From JALZMG01 sp963844175 (GTDB lineage Bacteria > Actinomycetota > Acidimicrobiia > Acidimicrobiales > Ilumatobacteraceae): DNA of 64,000 bases. Below, in pieces: positions 42,345 through 51,206 of the stretch (position 1 is its first letter; every line of letters begins with the position of its first letter). The stretch covers positions 62,001 through 126,000 of the forward strand of contig CAWJNE010000007.1 of NCBI GenBank assembly GCA_963844175.1, written 5' to 3'. The notes under the pieces were generated by a model. That model was not told where the DNA came from. It ran no database searches and was given only the letters and a program-made list of their open reading frames with translations. The position numbers were made by a program, and so were the translations under genes.

Positions 42345-43432
42345 TCCCCGTGACCAAGCCCTTCCTGCCGCCGCGCCACGAGTACGACGAGTTGCTCGAC
42401 GGCATCTACGAGCGGTGCTGGTTGACCAACAACGGACCGCTGGTCCACGAGCTGGAGGGCGCACTGGGGACCCGGCTCGACGTGCCCGCACCGCTGTTCG
42501 TGGCCAACGGCACCGTGGCGTTGCAGCTGGCGATCCGGGCGCTGGGCGTCGACGGCGAGGTGGTCACCACCGCCTTCTCCTACGTGGCGACCACCAGTGC
42601 ACTGGTGTGGGAGGGGTGCACACCCGTCTTCGCCGACATCGAGCCGACCACGTTCACCATCGATGCCGCCGCCGTGGAGGCGGCGATCACGCCGCGCACG
42701 TCGGCGATCGTCGCCACGCACGTGTTCGGCACACCGTGCGACCTCGACGCGCTGGCGATGATCGCCCGCCGCCACGGGTTGGCCCTCGTGTACGACGGGG
42801 CGCACAGCTTCGCCACCCGTTTCCGCGGTCGGTCCGTGTTCTCGTTCGGCGATGTGACCACGTGCAGCTTCCACGCCACGAAGCTCTTCCACACCGTCGA
42901 GGGTGGCGGCCTCTTCACGGGCGACGTCGAGCTGCGGACCACGCTGGGTCGGATGCGCAACTTCGGTCACGTCGACTACACCACGTTCGACGGCGTCGGC
43001 ATCAACGCCAAGGGGTCCGAGCTGCACGCCGCGATGGGCCTGTGCAACCTCCGCCACGTCGACGCGGTGCTGGCGCGCCGGCGGGCGATCCACGGCCGCT
43101 ACGCCAGTGCGCTCGGGTCCCTGGTCGGAGACGGCAGGGTCGTGCTCCAGGGCGAGCGGCCCGGCGCCGAGGTCAACCACGCCTACGTGGCGGTGCTGTT
43201 CGAGGACGCCGTACGGCGTGAGCAGGTCCACGACGCGCTCGTCGCCCGCGACATCCATCCCCGGCGGTACTTCTCGCCGGGGCTCAACCAGCTCGATTAC
43301 GTCAAGCCGGTGGTGCTCCCGGTGGCCGACGACGTGGCCGCCCGGGTCCTCTGCCTGCCGACGTTCCACGAGATGACCGACGTCGAGATCGACCTCGTTG
43401 CGTCGGTGGTCGCGGACGCCCTCGACCGGTGA
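42341..43432 (+). CDS. DegT/DnrJ/EryC1/StrS-family PLP aminotransferase
   Basis: This 363-residue protein begins MIPVTKPFLPPRHEYDEL. The PLP-binding sites are VANGTVALQLAIRAL, YDGAHSFATRF and the Schiff-base lysine in CSFHATKLFHTVEGGG. FGHVDYTTFDGVGINAKGSE is the usual substrate region. Members transaminate sugar ketones or act in aminocyclitol and amino-polyol pathways. It is coupled on both sides by GTGA overlaps. Confidence 0.88.
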   Translation: MIPVTKPFLPPRHEYDELLDGIYERCWLTNNGPLVHELEGALGTRLDVPAPLFVANGTVALQLAIRALGVDGEVVTTAFSYVATTSALVWEGCTPVFADIEPTTFTIDAAAVEAAITPRTSAIVATHVFGTPCDLDALAMIARRHGLALVYDGAHSFATRFRGRSVFSFGDVTTCSFHATKLFHTVEGGGLFTGDVELRTTLGRMRNFGHVDYTTFDGVGINAKGSELHAAMGLCNLRHVDAVLARRRAIHGRYASALGSLVGDGRVVLQGERPGAEVNHAYVAVLFEDAVRREQVHDALVARDIHPRRYFSPGLNQLDYVKPVVLPVADDVAARVLCLPTFHEMTDVEIDLVASVVADALDR

Positions 43433-44421
43433 ACGTCCTCGTCAGCTGCGCTGGTCGGCGCTCCTACCTCGTCGATTGGTTCCGCGCCGCAGTGGCACCG
43501 GGTGGACGCGTGGTGGCCGTCAACTCCGTCGTCGAATCCACGGCGTTGGCCGCTGCCGACTCGGCGTACGTCTCGCCGCCGCTGGCCGACGCTGGCTACG
43601 TCGACTTCCTCCTCGACGTCTGCCGGCGCGAGGAGATCGGCCTGGTCGTGCCGGTCTTCGATCTCGAGCTGCCGATCCTGGCCGCCGCCGTGGGCCGCTT
43701 CCGCGCCGCTGGCGTGGTCGTCGCGGTGTCGTCCGGGGACGTGATCGGTGCCTGCCAGGACAAGCTGGTCACTGCCGACGTCGCCCGTCGTGCCGGGCTG
43801 CTCGGGGCCGCCGCGACGCTCGACCCGGACGAGGCCGTGGGGTGGCTCGCCGCCGGGGTTGCGCAGGTGTTCGTCAAGCCCCGCCACGGGACGGGGTCGA
43901 TCCTCACCTGGTCGACGGACGACCCGACCGAGGTGGCCGTGCTGCATCGCAAGGTGCAGCACGACCTGGCGACCACGTACCTCGCTGGTGACGCCATCGT
44001 GCAGGCGGCGCTGTCCGGTGTCGAGCACGGCTTGACGGTGGTCAACGACTTCGAGGGGCGCTTCCAGGCCGTGCTGGCCAACCGCAAGCGGGCGATGCGG
44101 GCGGGCGAGACCGACGTCGCCGAGACCGTGGACGACGACCGGCTGGAGGCCGCCGGGCGAGCTCTCGGCGAGTCGATGCGCCACGTCGGGGCCCTCGACG
44201 TCGACGTGTTCGTCGACGGCGACCAGGTCACCGTGCTCGACCTCAACCCACGCATCGGCGGCAACTACCCGTTCTCGCACCTCGCCGGCACCGACTTGCC
44301 TCGCGCCTACGTCGAGTGGGCGCAGGGCGGAGTGATCCCCGCCGAGCGGTTGGTCGTGCGGCCGGGCGTCGTCGGCCTCAAGACGATCGGACTCGTCGCC
44401 CTCGCCGGGCCAGGTGCGTGA
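43429..44421 (+). CDS. ATP-grasp ligase (carbamoyl-phosphate-synthase-like)
   Basis: This 330-residue protein has an N-terminal Rossmann part (VLVSCAGRRSYLVDWFRAA) and VVPVFDLELPILAAA. The ATP-grasp core follows: CQDKLVTADVARRAGL, VFVKPRHGTGSIL and the metal-binding VLDLNPRIGGNYPFSHLAG. It belongs to the ATP-grasp type used for amide-bond formation in small-molecule pathways. It ends the coupled operon and overlaps the convergent glycosyltransferase gene by 44 nt at its 3' end. Confidence 0.85.
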   Translation: MNVLVSCAGRRSYLVDWFRAAVAPGGRVVAVNSVVESTALAAADSAYVSPPLADAGYVDFLLDVCRREEIGLVVPVFDLELPILAAAVGRFRAAGVVVAVSSGDVIGACQDKLVTADVARRAGLLGAAATLDPDEAVGWLAAGVAQVFVKPRHGTGSILTWSTDDPTEVAVLHRKVQHDLATTYLAGDAIVQAALSGVEHGLTVVNDFEGRFQAVLANRKRAMRAGETDVAETVDDDRLEAAGRALGESMRHVGALDVDVFVDGDQVTVLDLNPRIGGNYPFSHLAGTDLPRAYVEWAQGGVIPAERLVVRPGVVGLKTIGLVALAGPGA

Positions 44422-45457
44422 TCGAGGGTCCGACCCGCTTCCAGATGCGGCGCCGTTGTCGCAGCAGCTGTCCGGGCGCGGCAAGGGCGTAGGCCGCCGC
44501 CTGCACGGCATGGCCGGCGGCGGACCGGGGGTGACGAGCGCGCAGCTCCTCGAACGCCAGCTTCCCCGTCACCCCGGCCAGCTTGGGGTTGGTCAGCGTG
44601 CGCTGGTCGGGTGGCCCGAGGTCGCGGATGGCCAGGTACAGGTTGCGCGTGCTCTCGGCCAGCCGCAGCCGCTCGCGGTAGGCCGCCGACTGGCTCAGCC
44701 CGCCCGGGTGCTTGCGGTGCACCGCCATCTCCCGATCGATGAAGTACGTCGTGCCGTGGAAGCTGGCGATGGCCCGCGTCAGGTAATCGACGCTGAGCGT
44801 GCGACACGACCACTCGAGGAAGCGACCGCTGTCGAGGTCGACGTTGCGCATCACCACGGCGCACGTCGGCGTCCCCGGGTCCCAGATCACGTCCTCCGTC
44901 GACAGCCGGGCGTGCTCGGAGGCGGAGTACTGCCACGCCTCGGCACCGTCGTCGGACGTCCACTCGACGGCGACGCGGTGGACGACGACGGCCACACCCG
45001 GGTCGGCGCGCAGCACGTCGACCTGGCGTTGCAGCTTCGTCGGGTCGGTCCACCGGTCGTCGCCCTCACAGAACGCCAGCACCTCGCCCCGCGCCGCCAG
45101 CCGGGTGAACCGGCCGTTCAGCCGCTTCACCCCAAGCACCCCGCCGGGCGGAAGCTCCAGCTGGGTCAGCGCCCGGTCACGCAGGAACAGCCGGACGACG
45201 TCGGGGTGGGCGTCGGCGTACTCCATGCAGATGTCCTGCGTGCCGTCCACGCTGCCGTCCTCGCCGATCACGACCTCGAACGGGAAGTCGGTCTGCTGGG
45301 CGAGGATCCCGTCGAGGCAGTCGCGCAGGAAGGCGGCGTGCTGGTACGTGATGACGAGCACCGACACCTCGGGGTGGACGCGGTCGGCGGCGCGGTCGGC
45401 GCCCCCGTATTCGATCTGGGCGGCGTAGCGCCGCGCCACCTCCGCCCCGAGGTCCAC
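44378..45457 (-). CDS. GT2-family glycosyltransferase
   Basis: This 359-residue GT-A enzyme has VSVLVITYQHAAFLRDCL, VVIGEDGSVDGTQDICMEY and LAFCEGDDRWTDPTKLQRQ, where the DxD-like EGDD is evident. WSCRTLSVDYLTRAIA follows. It resembles capsule/LPS-type GT2 enzymes. It is on the opposite strand to the biosynthetic operon, overlapping its end, with the methyltransferase next. The start is GTG (VDLGAEVARRY). Confidence 0.85.
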   Translation of the reverse strand: MDLGAEVARRYAAQIEYGGADRAADRVHPEVSVLVITYQHAAFLRDCLDGILAQQTDFPFEVVIGEDGSVDGTQDICMEYADAHPDVVRLFLRDRALTQLELPPGGVLGVKRLNGRFTRLAARGEVLAFCEGDDRWTDPTKLQRQVDVLRADPGVAVVVHRVAVEWTSDDGAEAWQYSASEHARLSTEDVIWDPGTPTCAVVMRNVDLDSGRFLEWSCRTLSVDYLTRAIASFHGTTYFIDREMAVHRKHPGGLSQSAAYRERLRLAESTRNLYLAIRDLGPPDQRTLTNPKLAGVTGKLAFEELRARHPRSAAGHAVQAAAYALAAPGQLLRQRRRIWKRVGPSITHLARRGRRVRSS

Positions 45458-45480
45458 GCCCCGAACGTAGAGGCTGCGGG

Positions 45481-46305
45481 TCAGCGCGCCTTGATCGCCT
45501 GCAGGGTGTACGTCAGGGGGAGCCGCTCGGGCCCATCGACCAACCGCCACTCCTCGTCGTCACCCTCGACCATCGCCTCACCCAGTGGGTTCCACGGCAC
45601 GCTGTCGTGCTCGACGAGCTGGGTCAGGGTCATCCCCCGATCGAGCAGTGCCGTCACGATCGCTCCCAGGCCGTGGTTGAACTCGATGGTCGTCGGTTGG
45701 GCCAGCTCGCCGTCGTGGTCGACGTACGACTTCGGTGTGGTGAACGTCGTGCCCGTCGCCGTCTCGAAGTAGGGGTGCTCGACGACCAGCAGGCCGTCCG
45801 GCCGCGGGTCGCTCAGCGTGTTCATCATCGGATGCCCTTCCCGCATGAACAGGCGGCCACCGGGCCGGAGCAGCGCGACGACGACATCGGCCCACCGGGC
45901 GATGGACGGCAGCCAGTTGATCGCCCCGATGCCCGTGTAGACGAGGTCGAACCGCTCGGCGCCGAGTGCCTCGACGGCATCGTCCACGTCGGAGCGCACG
46001 AAGTGCACGTCGAGTCCGGCCCGCTCGGCCAGGTCGCCGGCGGCACGCAGGGCGGCGGGTGAGAAGTCCAGCCCCGTCACCCGGGCACCGAGGCGGGCCA
46101 GCGAGATCGTGTCCGTCCCGATGTGGCACTGCAGGTGGAGCACGTCGAGGCCGCGCACGTCGCCGAGCCGGGCACGGTCGAAGGCGACGACGAAGGACAG
46201 GGCGGCGGGGTCGGCCAGCAGGCGGCCGATCCCGTACCCGGCGATGTGGTGCGGCACCCGGCTCTCCCAGTTGGAGAGGTTGACCTCGCGAGCGTCGGAC
46301 GTCAC
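45481..46305 (-). CDS. SAM-dependent methyltransferase
   Basis: This 274-residue protein has a class I methyltransferase domain: VLHLQCHIGTDTISLARLGA is motif I (with a non-classical QCHIGTDT), and VTGLDFSPAALRAA and FDLVYTGIGAINWL are the following motifs. The C-terminal part (FNHGLGAIVTALLDRGMTL) is typical of the ubiquinone/menaquinone-type-like group. The GTG start overlaps the upstream acetyltransferase by 4 nt. The substrate is unknown. Confidence 0.85.
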   Translation of the reverse strand: MTSDAREVNLSNWESRVPHHIAGYGIGRLLADPAALSFVVAFDRARLGDVRGLDVLHLQCHIGTDTISLARLGARVTGLDFSPAALRAAGDLAERAGLDVHFVRSDVDDAVEALGAERFDLVYTGIGAINWLPSIARWADVVVALLRPGGRLFMREGHPMMNTLSDPRPDGLLVVEHPYFETATGTTFTTPKSYVDHDGELAQPTTIEFNHGLGAIVTALLDRGMTLTQLVEHDSVPWNPLGEAMVEGDDEEWRLVDGPERLPLTYTLQAIKAR

Positions 46306-47321
46306 GAGAGGTCCAGGCGGCCGACGACCTCCGTGCCGTCGAGCTCGCCGGTGGGGACGAAGCCGAGCTTGCGGTACATCGGTTCGGGGCCGCCGCGGTC
46401 GGGCACCCAGCTGACGCCGAGCGAGGCGTGGCCGTCCTGGCGCAGCTGCTCGATCAACGTCGTCACTGCACGCCAGCCGATCCCGCGCCGCTGGTGCCGG
46501 CGGTCGATCAGCAGCCGCCAGAGGTAGGCCTCTTGGTGGTGCTCCGTCCGCTCGGCGAGCATCATGAACCCGACGATCTCCCCGTCGGCCTCGATGCCCC
46601 GCATCCACGGCACCACCGGCGCACCGTCGTACACCTCCGGCGCCAGGGCGTCGGCGAACGAGCCGGCCATCGGGGAGACGAACCGCTCCTGGCTGCGATG
46701 CGTGCGCAGGCGTCGAAGGTCGTGCACGTTCTCCGGGGTGACCTCGATCAAGCGGACGTCGCTGGGGGTCAGGCGGGACCTGCCGCGCCACGCATCGTGG
46801 GTGTCGGCCGTCAGGGCGTAGCGGTCGTCGTCGGTCCACTCGCCGTCGGACCACACCGACGAAATCGCCGTGCCCTCGAACTCGAAGCCGAGCCGCTCGA
46901 CGACCTGCGCGGACGCGACGTTGCGTGGGTCGAGCGACGCCTCGACACGGTGCACGTCCCAACCGTCGAACAGGCGGTCCACCACGGCGCCGGCGGCCTC
47001 CGTCGCCAGGCCGGAACCCTGGTGCGCGGACGCCAGCGTGTAGCCGATGGTGGCGACCTTGCCGTCGCCGCTGAGGCCGACGGCGACATCCCCGACCAGC
47101 TGGCCGTCGTGCTCGATCGCCAGCTGGATCCACCTCCCGGCGGTCGGTTCGGCCGGTTGCTCGTCGATCAGCCGGTGCGCGGACTCGAGCGGGTACGGAG
47201 CGGTCCAACTTTGGTAGCGAGCGACGGCGGGCTCGGACCGATAGGCGGCGAACGCGGGCGCGTCGGCGGCCGACATCGCCCTGATCCGCAGGCGATCCGT
47301 CTCGATCGGCAGAAACGACAC
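46302..47321 (-). CDS. Tandem GNAT acetyltransferase
   Basis: This 339-residue protein has two GNAT domains. The first resembles RimJ/RimL-type enzymes (TDRLRIRAMSAADAPAFAAY, LASAHQGSGLATEAAGAVVD, RNVASAQVVERLGFEFEG). The second (residues about 190-339) has the acetyl-CoA loop RRHQRRGIGWRAVTTLIEQ. It overlaps the methyltransferase start by 4 nt. It may N-acetylate an amine product or an unrelated substrate. Confidence 0.85.
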   Translation of the reverse strand: MSFLPIETDRLRIRAMSAADAPAFAAYRSEPAVARYQSWTAPYPLESAHRLIDEQPAEPTAGRWIQLAIEHDGQLVGDVAVGLSGDGKVATIGYTLASAHQGSGLATEAAGAVVDRLFDGWDVHRVEASLDPRNVASAQVVERLGFEFEGTAISSVWSDGEWTDDDRYALTADTHDAWRGRSRLTPSDVRLIEVTPENVHDLRRLRTHRSQERFVSPMAGSFADALAPEVYDGAPVVPWMRGIEADGEIVGFMMLAERTEHHQEAYLWRLLIDRRHQRRGIGWRAVTTLIEQLRQDGHASLGVSWVPDRGGPEPMYRKLGFVPTGELDGTEVVGRLDLS

Positions 47322-47386
47322 GGCGCAGATCGTAGGGATCCGGCCTGCTGGTCGAGGCCGCGTTTGCGGGGCGTACGCTGCCGGGG

Positions 47387-47599
47387 ATGCAGGTACGGGT
47401 CGACGCCGACAAGTGCCAGGGGCACAACCGTTGCTACGCCCTGGCGCCCGAGCTGTTCGACGTCGACGACTACGGCCAGGCCGTGGTCATCGGCGACGGC
47501 ACGGTCCCGCCGGAGCTGGAGGAGCAGGCCCGCCTGGCGGTGGCGAACTGCCCCGAGTACGCGATCACGACGTCCGACACGGACGAGACGGGAGCTTGA
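47387..47599 (+). CDS. 3Fe-4S ferredoxin
   Basis: This 70-residue ferredoxin has VDADKCQGHNRCYALAPELF and a single later Cys (VANCPEYAI), the three-Cys pattern of 3Fe-4S P450 ferredoxins. It is followed one base later by a P450 gene, so it is almost certainly that enzyme's electron donor. Confidence 0.9.
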   Translation: MQVRVDADKCQGHNRCYALAPELFDVDDYGQAVVIGDGTVPPELEEQARLAVANCPEYAITTSDTDETGA

Positions 47600-47600
47600 C

Positions 47601-48842
47601 GTGACGGACACCGGCTACGCCGCGCCGGCAGGCATCTACGGACCAGTCGAGGATTGGGCCACCGACCTCGACCACGCCGATCCGGCGTACAACCCGCGCG
47701 CCCCCGAGATCTGGAGCGAGCTGCGCGAGTCCGGGTGCCCGGTGGCGCACAGCGACCGGTACGGCGGCATGTGGGCCCCGGTCACAGCCGAGCTGGTGCG
47801 CGAGGTCGCCTACGACACCGAGAACTTCACCAGCCGCTCGGTCGTGGTCAGCACGTCCACGATCGAGGCCGTGGCGCCGATCGGCGGCGCGCCGCCGATC
47901 ACCAGCGACCCTCCGTTCCACCAGTTGGCCCGCCGGCTCCTCCTGCCCCCGTTCGCGCCGAAGCAGATCGAGCCGTGGGAGCCGGAGGTGCGCAAGCTGT
48001 GTCGGCAACGCCTGGATGACATGGGTGCGATCACACCGGGCGTGTCCGTGGTGGATGCCGCCCAGCAGTACGCCCAGCACATCCCGGTCAACGTGATCGC
48101 CCGCATGCTCGGGCTGCCCGTCGAGGACGACGAACAGTTCAGGGCCTTCGTCCACAACTCGCTGGAGGGGGTCAACCTGCCGCCCGAGGAGCGGCAGAAG
48201 AACTTCGAGCGGCTCGACGCCTACCTCGACCTGCACATCGACCGCCACCGCGCCGAGCCGCAGGACGACTTGATCTCGTATCTGCTCGATGCCGAGTTGG
48301 GCGGCCAGAAGCTGAGCCTGGACCACGTGCGCGGCTCGATCGTGCTGCTGCTGCTGGCCGGGATCGACACCACGTGGAGCGCCATCGGGTCGAGCATCTG
48401 GCACCTCGCCACGCACCCCGCCGACCGGCAGCGCCTCGTCGCCGAGCCCGAGCTGATGCCGACGGCGATCGAGGAGCTGCTGCGGGCATACGCCCCGGTG
48501 ACCATGGCGCGCATGGTGGCCAGGGACCACGAGTTCCACGGCTGCCCGATGAAGACCGACGAATGGGTGCTGCTGCCGTTCCCGGCCGCCAACCGCGACC
48601 CCGAGCTGTTCGATCGGGCCGACGAGGTCGTCTTGGATCGACTGGAGAACCGCCACGCCGCGTTCGGCCTCGGCATCCATCGCTGCCTCGGCTCCAACCT
48701 GGCCCGGCTCGAGGTGCTCGCCGCCGTGGAGGAGTTCCTCGGGCGCTTCGCCGACTTCGAGCTCGCCGGCCCGGTGCGCTGGAGCGTCGGCCAGATCCGC
48801 GGGCCCCGCGAGCTGCCGGTGCGCGTGCTCGCCGAGCGCTAG
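47601..48842 (+). CDS. Cytochrome P450
   Basis: This 413-residue P450 has the I-helix LLAGIDTTWSAIGSS, the ExxR in IEELLRAYAPVTMAR and the heme loop FGLGIHRCLGSNLAR (axial Cys). The preceding 3Fe-4S ferredoxin makes this a compact class I system; a reductase is not adjacent. DPPFHQLARRLLLPPF is the C-helix region. The start is GTG, 1 bp after the ferredoxin stop. The substrate is unknown. Confidence 0.9.
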   Translation: MTDTGYAAPAGIYGPVEDWATDLDHADPAYNPRAPEIWSELRESGCPVAHSDRYGGMWAPVTAELVREVAYDTENFTSRSVVVSTSTIEAVAPIGGAPPITSDPPFHQLARRLLLPPFAPKQIEPWEPEVRKLCRQRLDDMGAITPGVSVVDAAQQYAQHIPVNVIARMLGLPVEDDEQFRAFVHNSLEGVNLPPEERQKNFERLDAYLDLHIDRHRAEPQDDLISYLLDAELGGQKLSLDHVRGSIVLLLLAGIDTTWSAIGSSIWHLATHPADRQRLVAEPELMPTAIEELLRAYAPVTMARMVARDHEFHGCPMKTDEWVLLPFPAANRDPELFDRADEVVLDRLENRHAAFGLGIHRCLGSNLARLEVLAAVEEFLGRFADFELAGPVRWSVGQIRGPRELPVRVLAER

Positions 48843-48860
48843 ACGGGCGTCACCGCCCCC

Positions 48861-48936
48861 GATCTGGGCGCGGACGTTCCCAAACCCGCATCTGAGCGCG
48901 GACGTTCTCGATCTCGGGAACGTGCGCGCCCAGATC
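48861..48936. repeat. Composite repeat, 21-bp arms with an internal copy, between convergent genes
   Basis: 48861-48881 and 48916-48936 form an inverted repeat (20 of 21 pairs). A third, direct copy of most of the arm lies at 48890-48907. It sits just after the P450 stop and before the convergent VOC gene's end, so it may double as a terminator. Confidence 0.7.
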
Positions 48937-48940
48937 GCGG

Positions 48941-49441
48941 TCAGACGGCGGCGACGGGCGCCCGCAGCAACTGCTTGGCGTGCTCCGGGTCGGGCTCGAT
49001 GCCGGGCGTGTCGCGGCACAGCTCGACCATGATCCCGTTGGGGTCGACGAAGTAGACGGAGTGGCACCAGCCGTGATCGATGTCCATCAGCGGCTCGATG
49101 CCCTCGGCGGCCATGCGGGCACGCACCTCGTCCTGGCGGGCCTGGTCGGCCTTGAAGGCGACATGGTTGACCCAGATGGGCAAGCCGTTGCCCTCGGAGA
49201 CGGCGGTGGTCCACCCCTCGCGCTCGCCCATGCCGCGCAGGTCGAAGAAGGCGATGCACGTGCCGTCGCCGAGGTCGTAGAACACGTGGCGCAGGTAGGC
49301 CCCGCCCTCGCGCGGCTCGAACTCGGTGTGCACCAGCGGGAACCCCATCAGGTCCTCGTAGAAGTGGTGCGTCGCCTCGACGTCGCGACAGGCGTACGCC
49401 ACGTGGTGCACGCCGACCGGTGTGGCGCTGGCTTCGGCCAT
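48941..49441 (-). CDS. VOC-superfamily (glyoxalase/extradiol-type) protein
   Basis: This 166-residue protein has two VOC half-modules: GVHHVAYACRDVEATHHFYED, VFYDLGDGTCIAFFD, then WVNHVAFKADQARQD and HSVYFVDPNGIMVELC. It is a single-chain VOC protein, and the metal ligands (His in HHVAY, Glu in MVELC) are in place. Relatives include catechol dioxygenase-like and glyoxalase-like enzymes. Confidence 0.85.
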   Translation of the reverse strand: MAEASATPVGVHHVAYACRDVEATHHFYEDLMGFPLVHTEFEPREGGAYLRHVFYDLGDGTCIAFFDLRGMGEREGWTTAVSEGNGLPIWVNHVAFKADQARQDEVRARMAAEGIEPLMDIDHGWCHSVYFVDPNGIMVELCRDTPGIEPDPEHAKQLLRAPVAAV

Positions 49442-49494
49442 GTTCGGGCCCCTTCCCCTCGTCGGACGTCGACGACGCTACCGAACCGACCGGG

Positions 49495-50517
49495 TCACCT
49501 CGTCGGGTCGGTGGGCGGGGGCAGGTGGATGGTGAACACCGCACCGCGAGGACCGTTGGCGCCGTCGAGGCGGCCACCGTGGGCTTCGACGAGCTGGCGG
49601 GCGATGGCCAGGCCCAGTCCGGTCCCACCCGAGTCGGCGGCGGCGTGGAAGCGGTCGAACACGCGGGCGGGATCGGTCCCGAGGCCAGGACCCGTGTCGG
49701 CCACCCGCAGGACGACGGCGTCGGCCCGCGCCTCCGCATCGACCGTCACCGATCCGAGGCGCGGGGTGTGGCGCACGGCGTTGGTCAGCAAGTTCCCGAG
49801 CACCTGGCCGATGCGCATCCGGTCGATCGAAAGCTCCACGCCGGAGACCGGACCGGTGCGGCGGACCTCGACGCCGGCGGCGGCGGCCGTGGCGGCGATG
49901 GACGCCACGGCGTCGTCGACGACGATGTCGATCGGCACGAGCTCACGGTGCAGCGCCAGCCGGCCCGCTTCGCCGAGCGCGAGGGTGCGCAGGTCCTCGA
50001 CCAGGCGGTCCAGCGTGCGGGTCTGCTCGCGCAGGAGCAGCAAATGGGCGTCGTCGCGCGGGTGGATGCCGTCGAGCTGGGCCTCGACCTCGGCCTGCAG
50101 CACCGTCAGCGGGGTGCGCAGCTCATGGGTCACGTCGGCGAGGAACCGTCGCCGCGACTGCTCCGCCGCGTCGAGCCGTCCGGCCATGTCGTTGAAGGCC
50201 GTGCCGAGCGTGCGCACCGAGCGAGGCCCGCTGGGCCGGACCCGAGCTGCGTAGTCGCCTCCACCGATGCGCTCTGCGCCCTCGAGCACCTCGCTCATCG
50301 GTCGGGCCAACCTGCGGTAGGCGATGAACGTGGCGACGACGGCGGTGCCGACGACGGCGAACAGGACGCCCGGTGGACCGCGCCGAGCCCCAGCTCCGTC
50401 GTCGGCCCAGCTCCGACCGATGAAGCCGAAGACGACGGCGCCGGCGATCCAGATCCCCGAGATCACGAGCGCCACGCGGAGGAACCGCCGGCGCCACCAT
50501 CGGGCGTCCTCAGGCAT
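49495..50517 (-). CDS. Sensor histidine kinase
   Basis: This 340-residue kinase has two N-terminal hydrophobic segments, a HAMP-like region (RRLARPMSEVLEGAERIGGGDY) and the phospho-acceptor His in ADVTHELRTPLTVLQ. The ATPase motifs are NLLTNAVRHT, DTGPGLG and GTGLGLAIARQLVEAHGG. There is almost no extracytoplasmic sensor. It overlaps its response regulator by 8 nt and begins at ATG (MPEDARW). Confidence 0.92.
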   Translation of the reverse strand: MPEDARWWRRRFLRVALVISGIWIAGAVVFGFIGRSWADDGAGARRGPPGVLFAVVGTAVVATFIAYRRLARPMSEVLEGAERIGGGDYAARVRPSGPRSVRTLGTAFNDMAGRLDAAEQSRRRFLADVTHELRTPLTVLQAEVEAQLDGIHPRDDAHLLLLREQTRTLDRLVEDLRTLALGEAGRLALHRELVPIDIVVDDAVASIAATAAAAGVEVRRTGPVSGVELSIDRMRIGQVLGNLLTNAVRHTPRLGSVTVDAEARADAVVLRVADTGPGLGTDPARVFDRFHAAADSGGTGLGLAIARQLVEAHGGRLDGANGPRGAVFTIHLPPPTDPTR

Positions 50518-51199
50518 CGGCGGGCACCAACCGGTAGCCGACGCCGTGAACGGTGACGAGGCGGCGCGGACGGTGCGGCTCACGCTCGATCTTCCGGCGC
50601 AGGTTCTTCACGTGGGCATCGATGGCTCGGCTGCCGGCGTCGACGGCCACGCCGTGGATCCCCTCCAGCAGCTGGTTGCGGGTGAAGACCCTCCCCGGCG
50701 CAGCCGCCATGCGGGCGAGGAGGTCGAACTCGGTGGCCGTCAGCTGCACCGTCCGGTCGCCGACCTGGACGAGTCGCTGCCCAGGATCGACGACCAGGTC
50801 GCCGACCGCCACGGATCGGCGCTTGTCCTCGTCGCCGATCTCCGTCCGGCGCAGCACGGCCCGGACACGGGCCAGCAGCTCGCGGGGGCTGAACGGCTTC
50901 GTCACGTAGTCGTCGGCTCCCAGTTCCAGACCGACGATGCGGTCCGTCTCCTCACCTCGTGCCGTCAGCACGATGATCGGGACCGACGACGATCGGCGGA
51001 CCGTCCGGGCGACGTCCAGCCCGTCGACGCCCGGCAGGCCGAGGTCGAGCACGATCAGGTCGGGGAGGACGGAGCGGAACACCGCCAGCGCTTCCTCGCC
51101 CGATCGTGCGCTCGACACCCGGAACCCGGCGTCGACGAGGTAGTCCCGGACGATCTCGACGATCGCCGGCTCGTCGTCCACGACGAGCACGTGTGTCAC
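50510..51199 (-). CDS. OmpR/PhoB-family response regulator
   Basis: This 229-residue regulator has a receiver domain with phospho-Asp in DLIVLDLGLPGVDG and the Lys of KPFSPRELLARV. The winged-helix output follows (LTATEFDLLARMAAAPGRV, VDAHVKNLRRKIER). It is cognate to the kinase just downstream. The small membrane protein gene upstream (8 nt) is probably part of the same operon. The start is GTG. Confidence 0.92.
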   Translation of the reverse strand: MTHVLVVDDEPAIVEIVRDYLVDAGFRVSSARSGEEALAVFRSVLPDLIVLDLGLPGVDGLDVARTVRRSSSVPIIVLTARGEETDRIVGLELGADDYVTKPFSPRELLARVRAVLRRTEIGDEDKRRSVAVGDLVVDPGQRLVQVGDRTVQLTATEFDLLARMAAAPGRVFTRNQLLEGIHGVAVDAGSRAIDAHVKNLRRKIEREPHRPRRLVTVHGVGYRLVPADA

Positions 51200-51206
51200 G
51201 AAGGGA

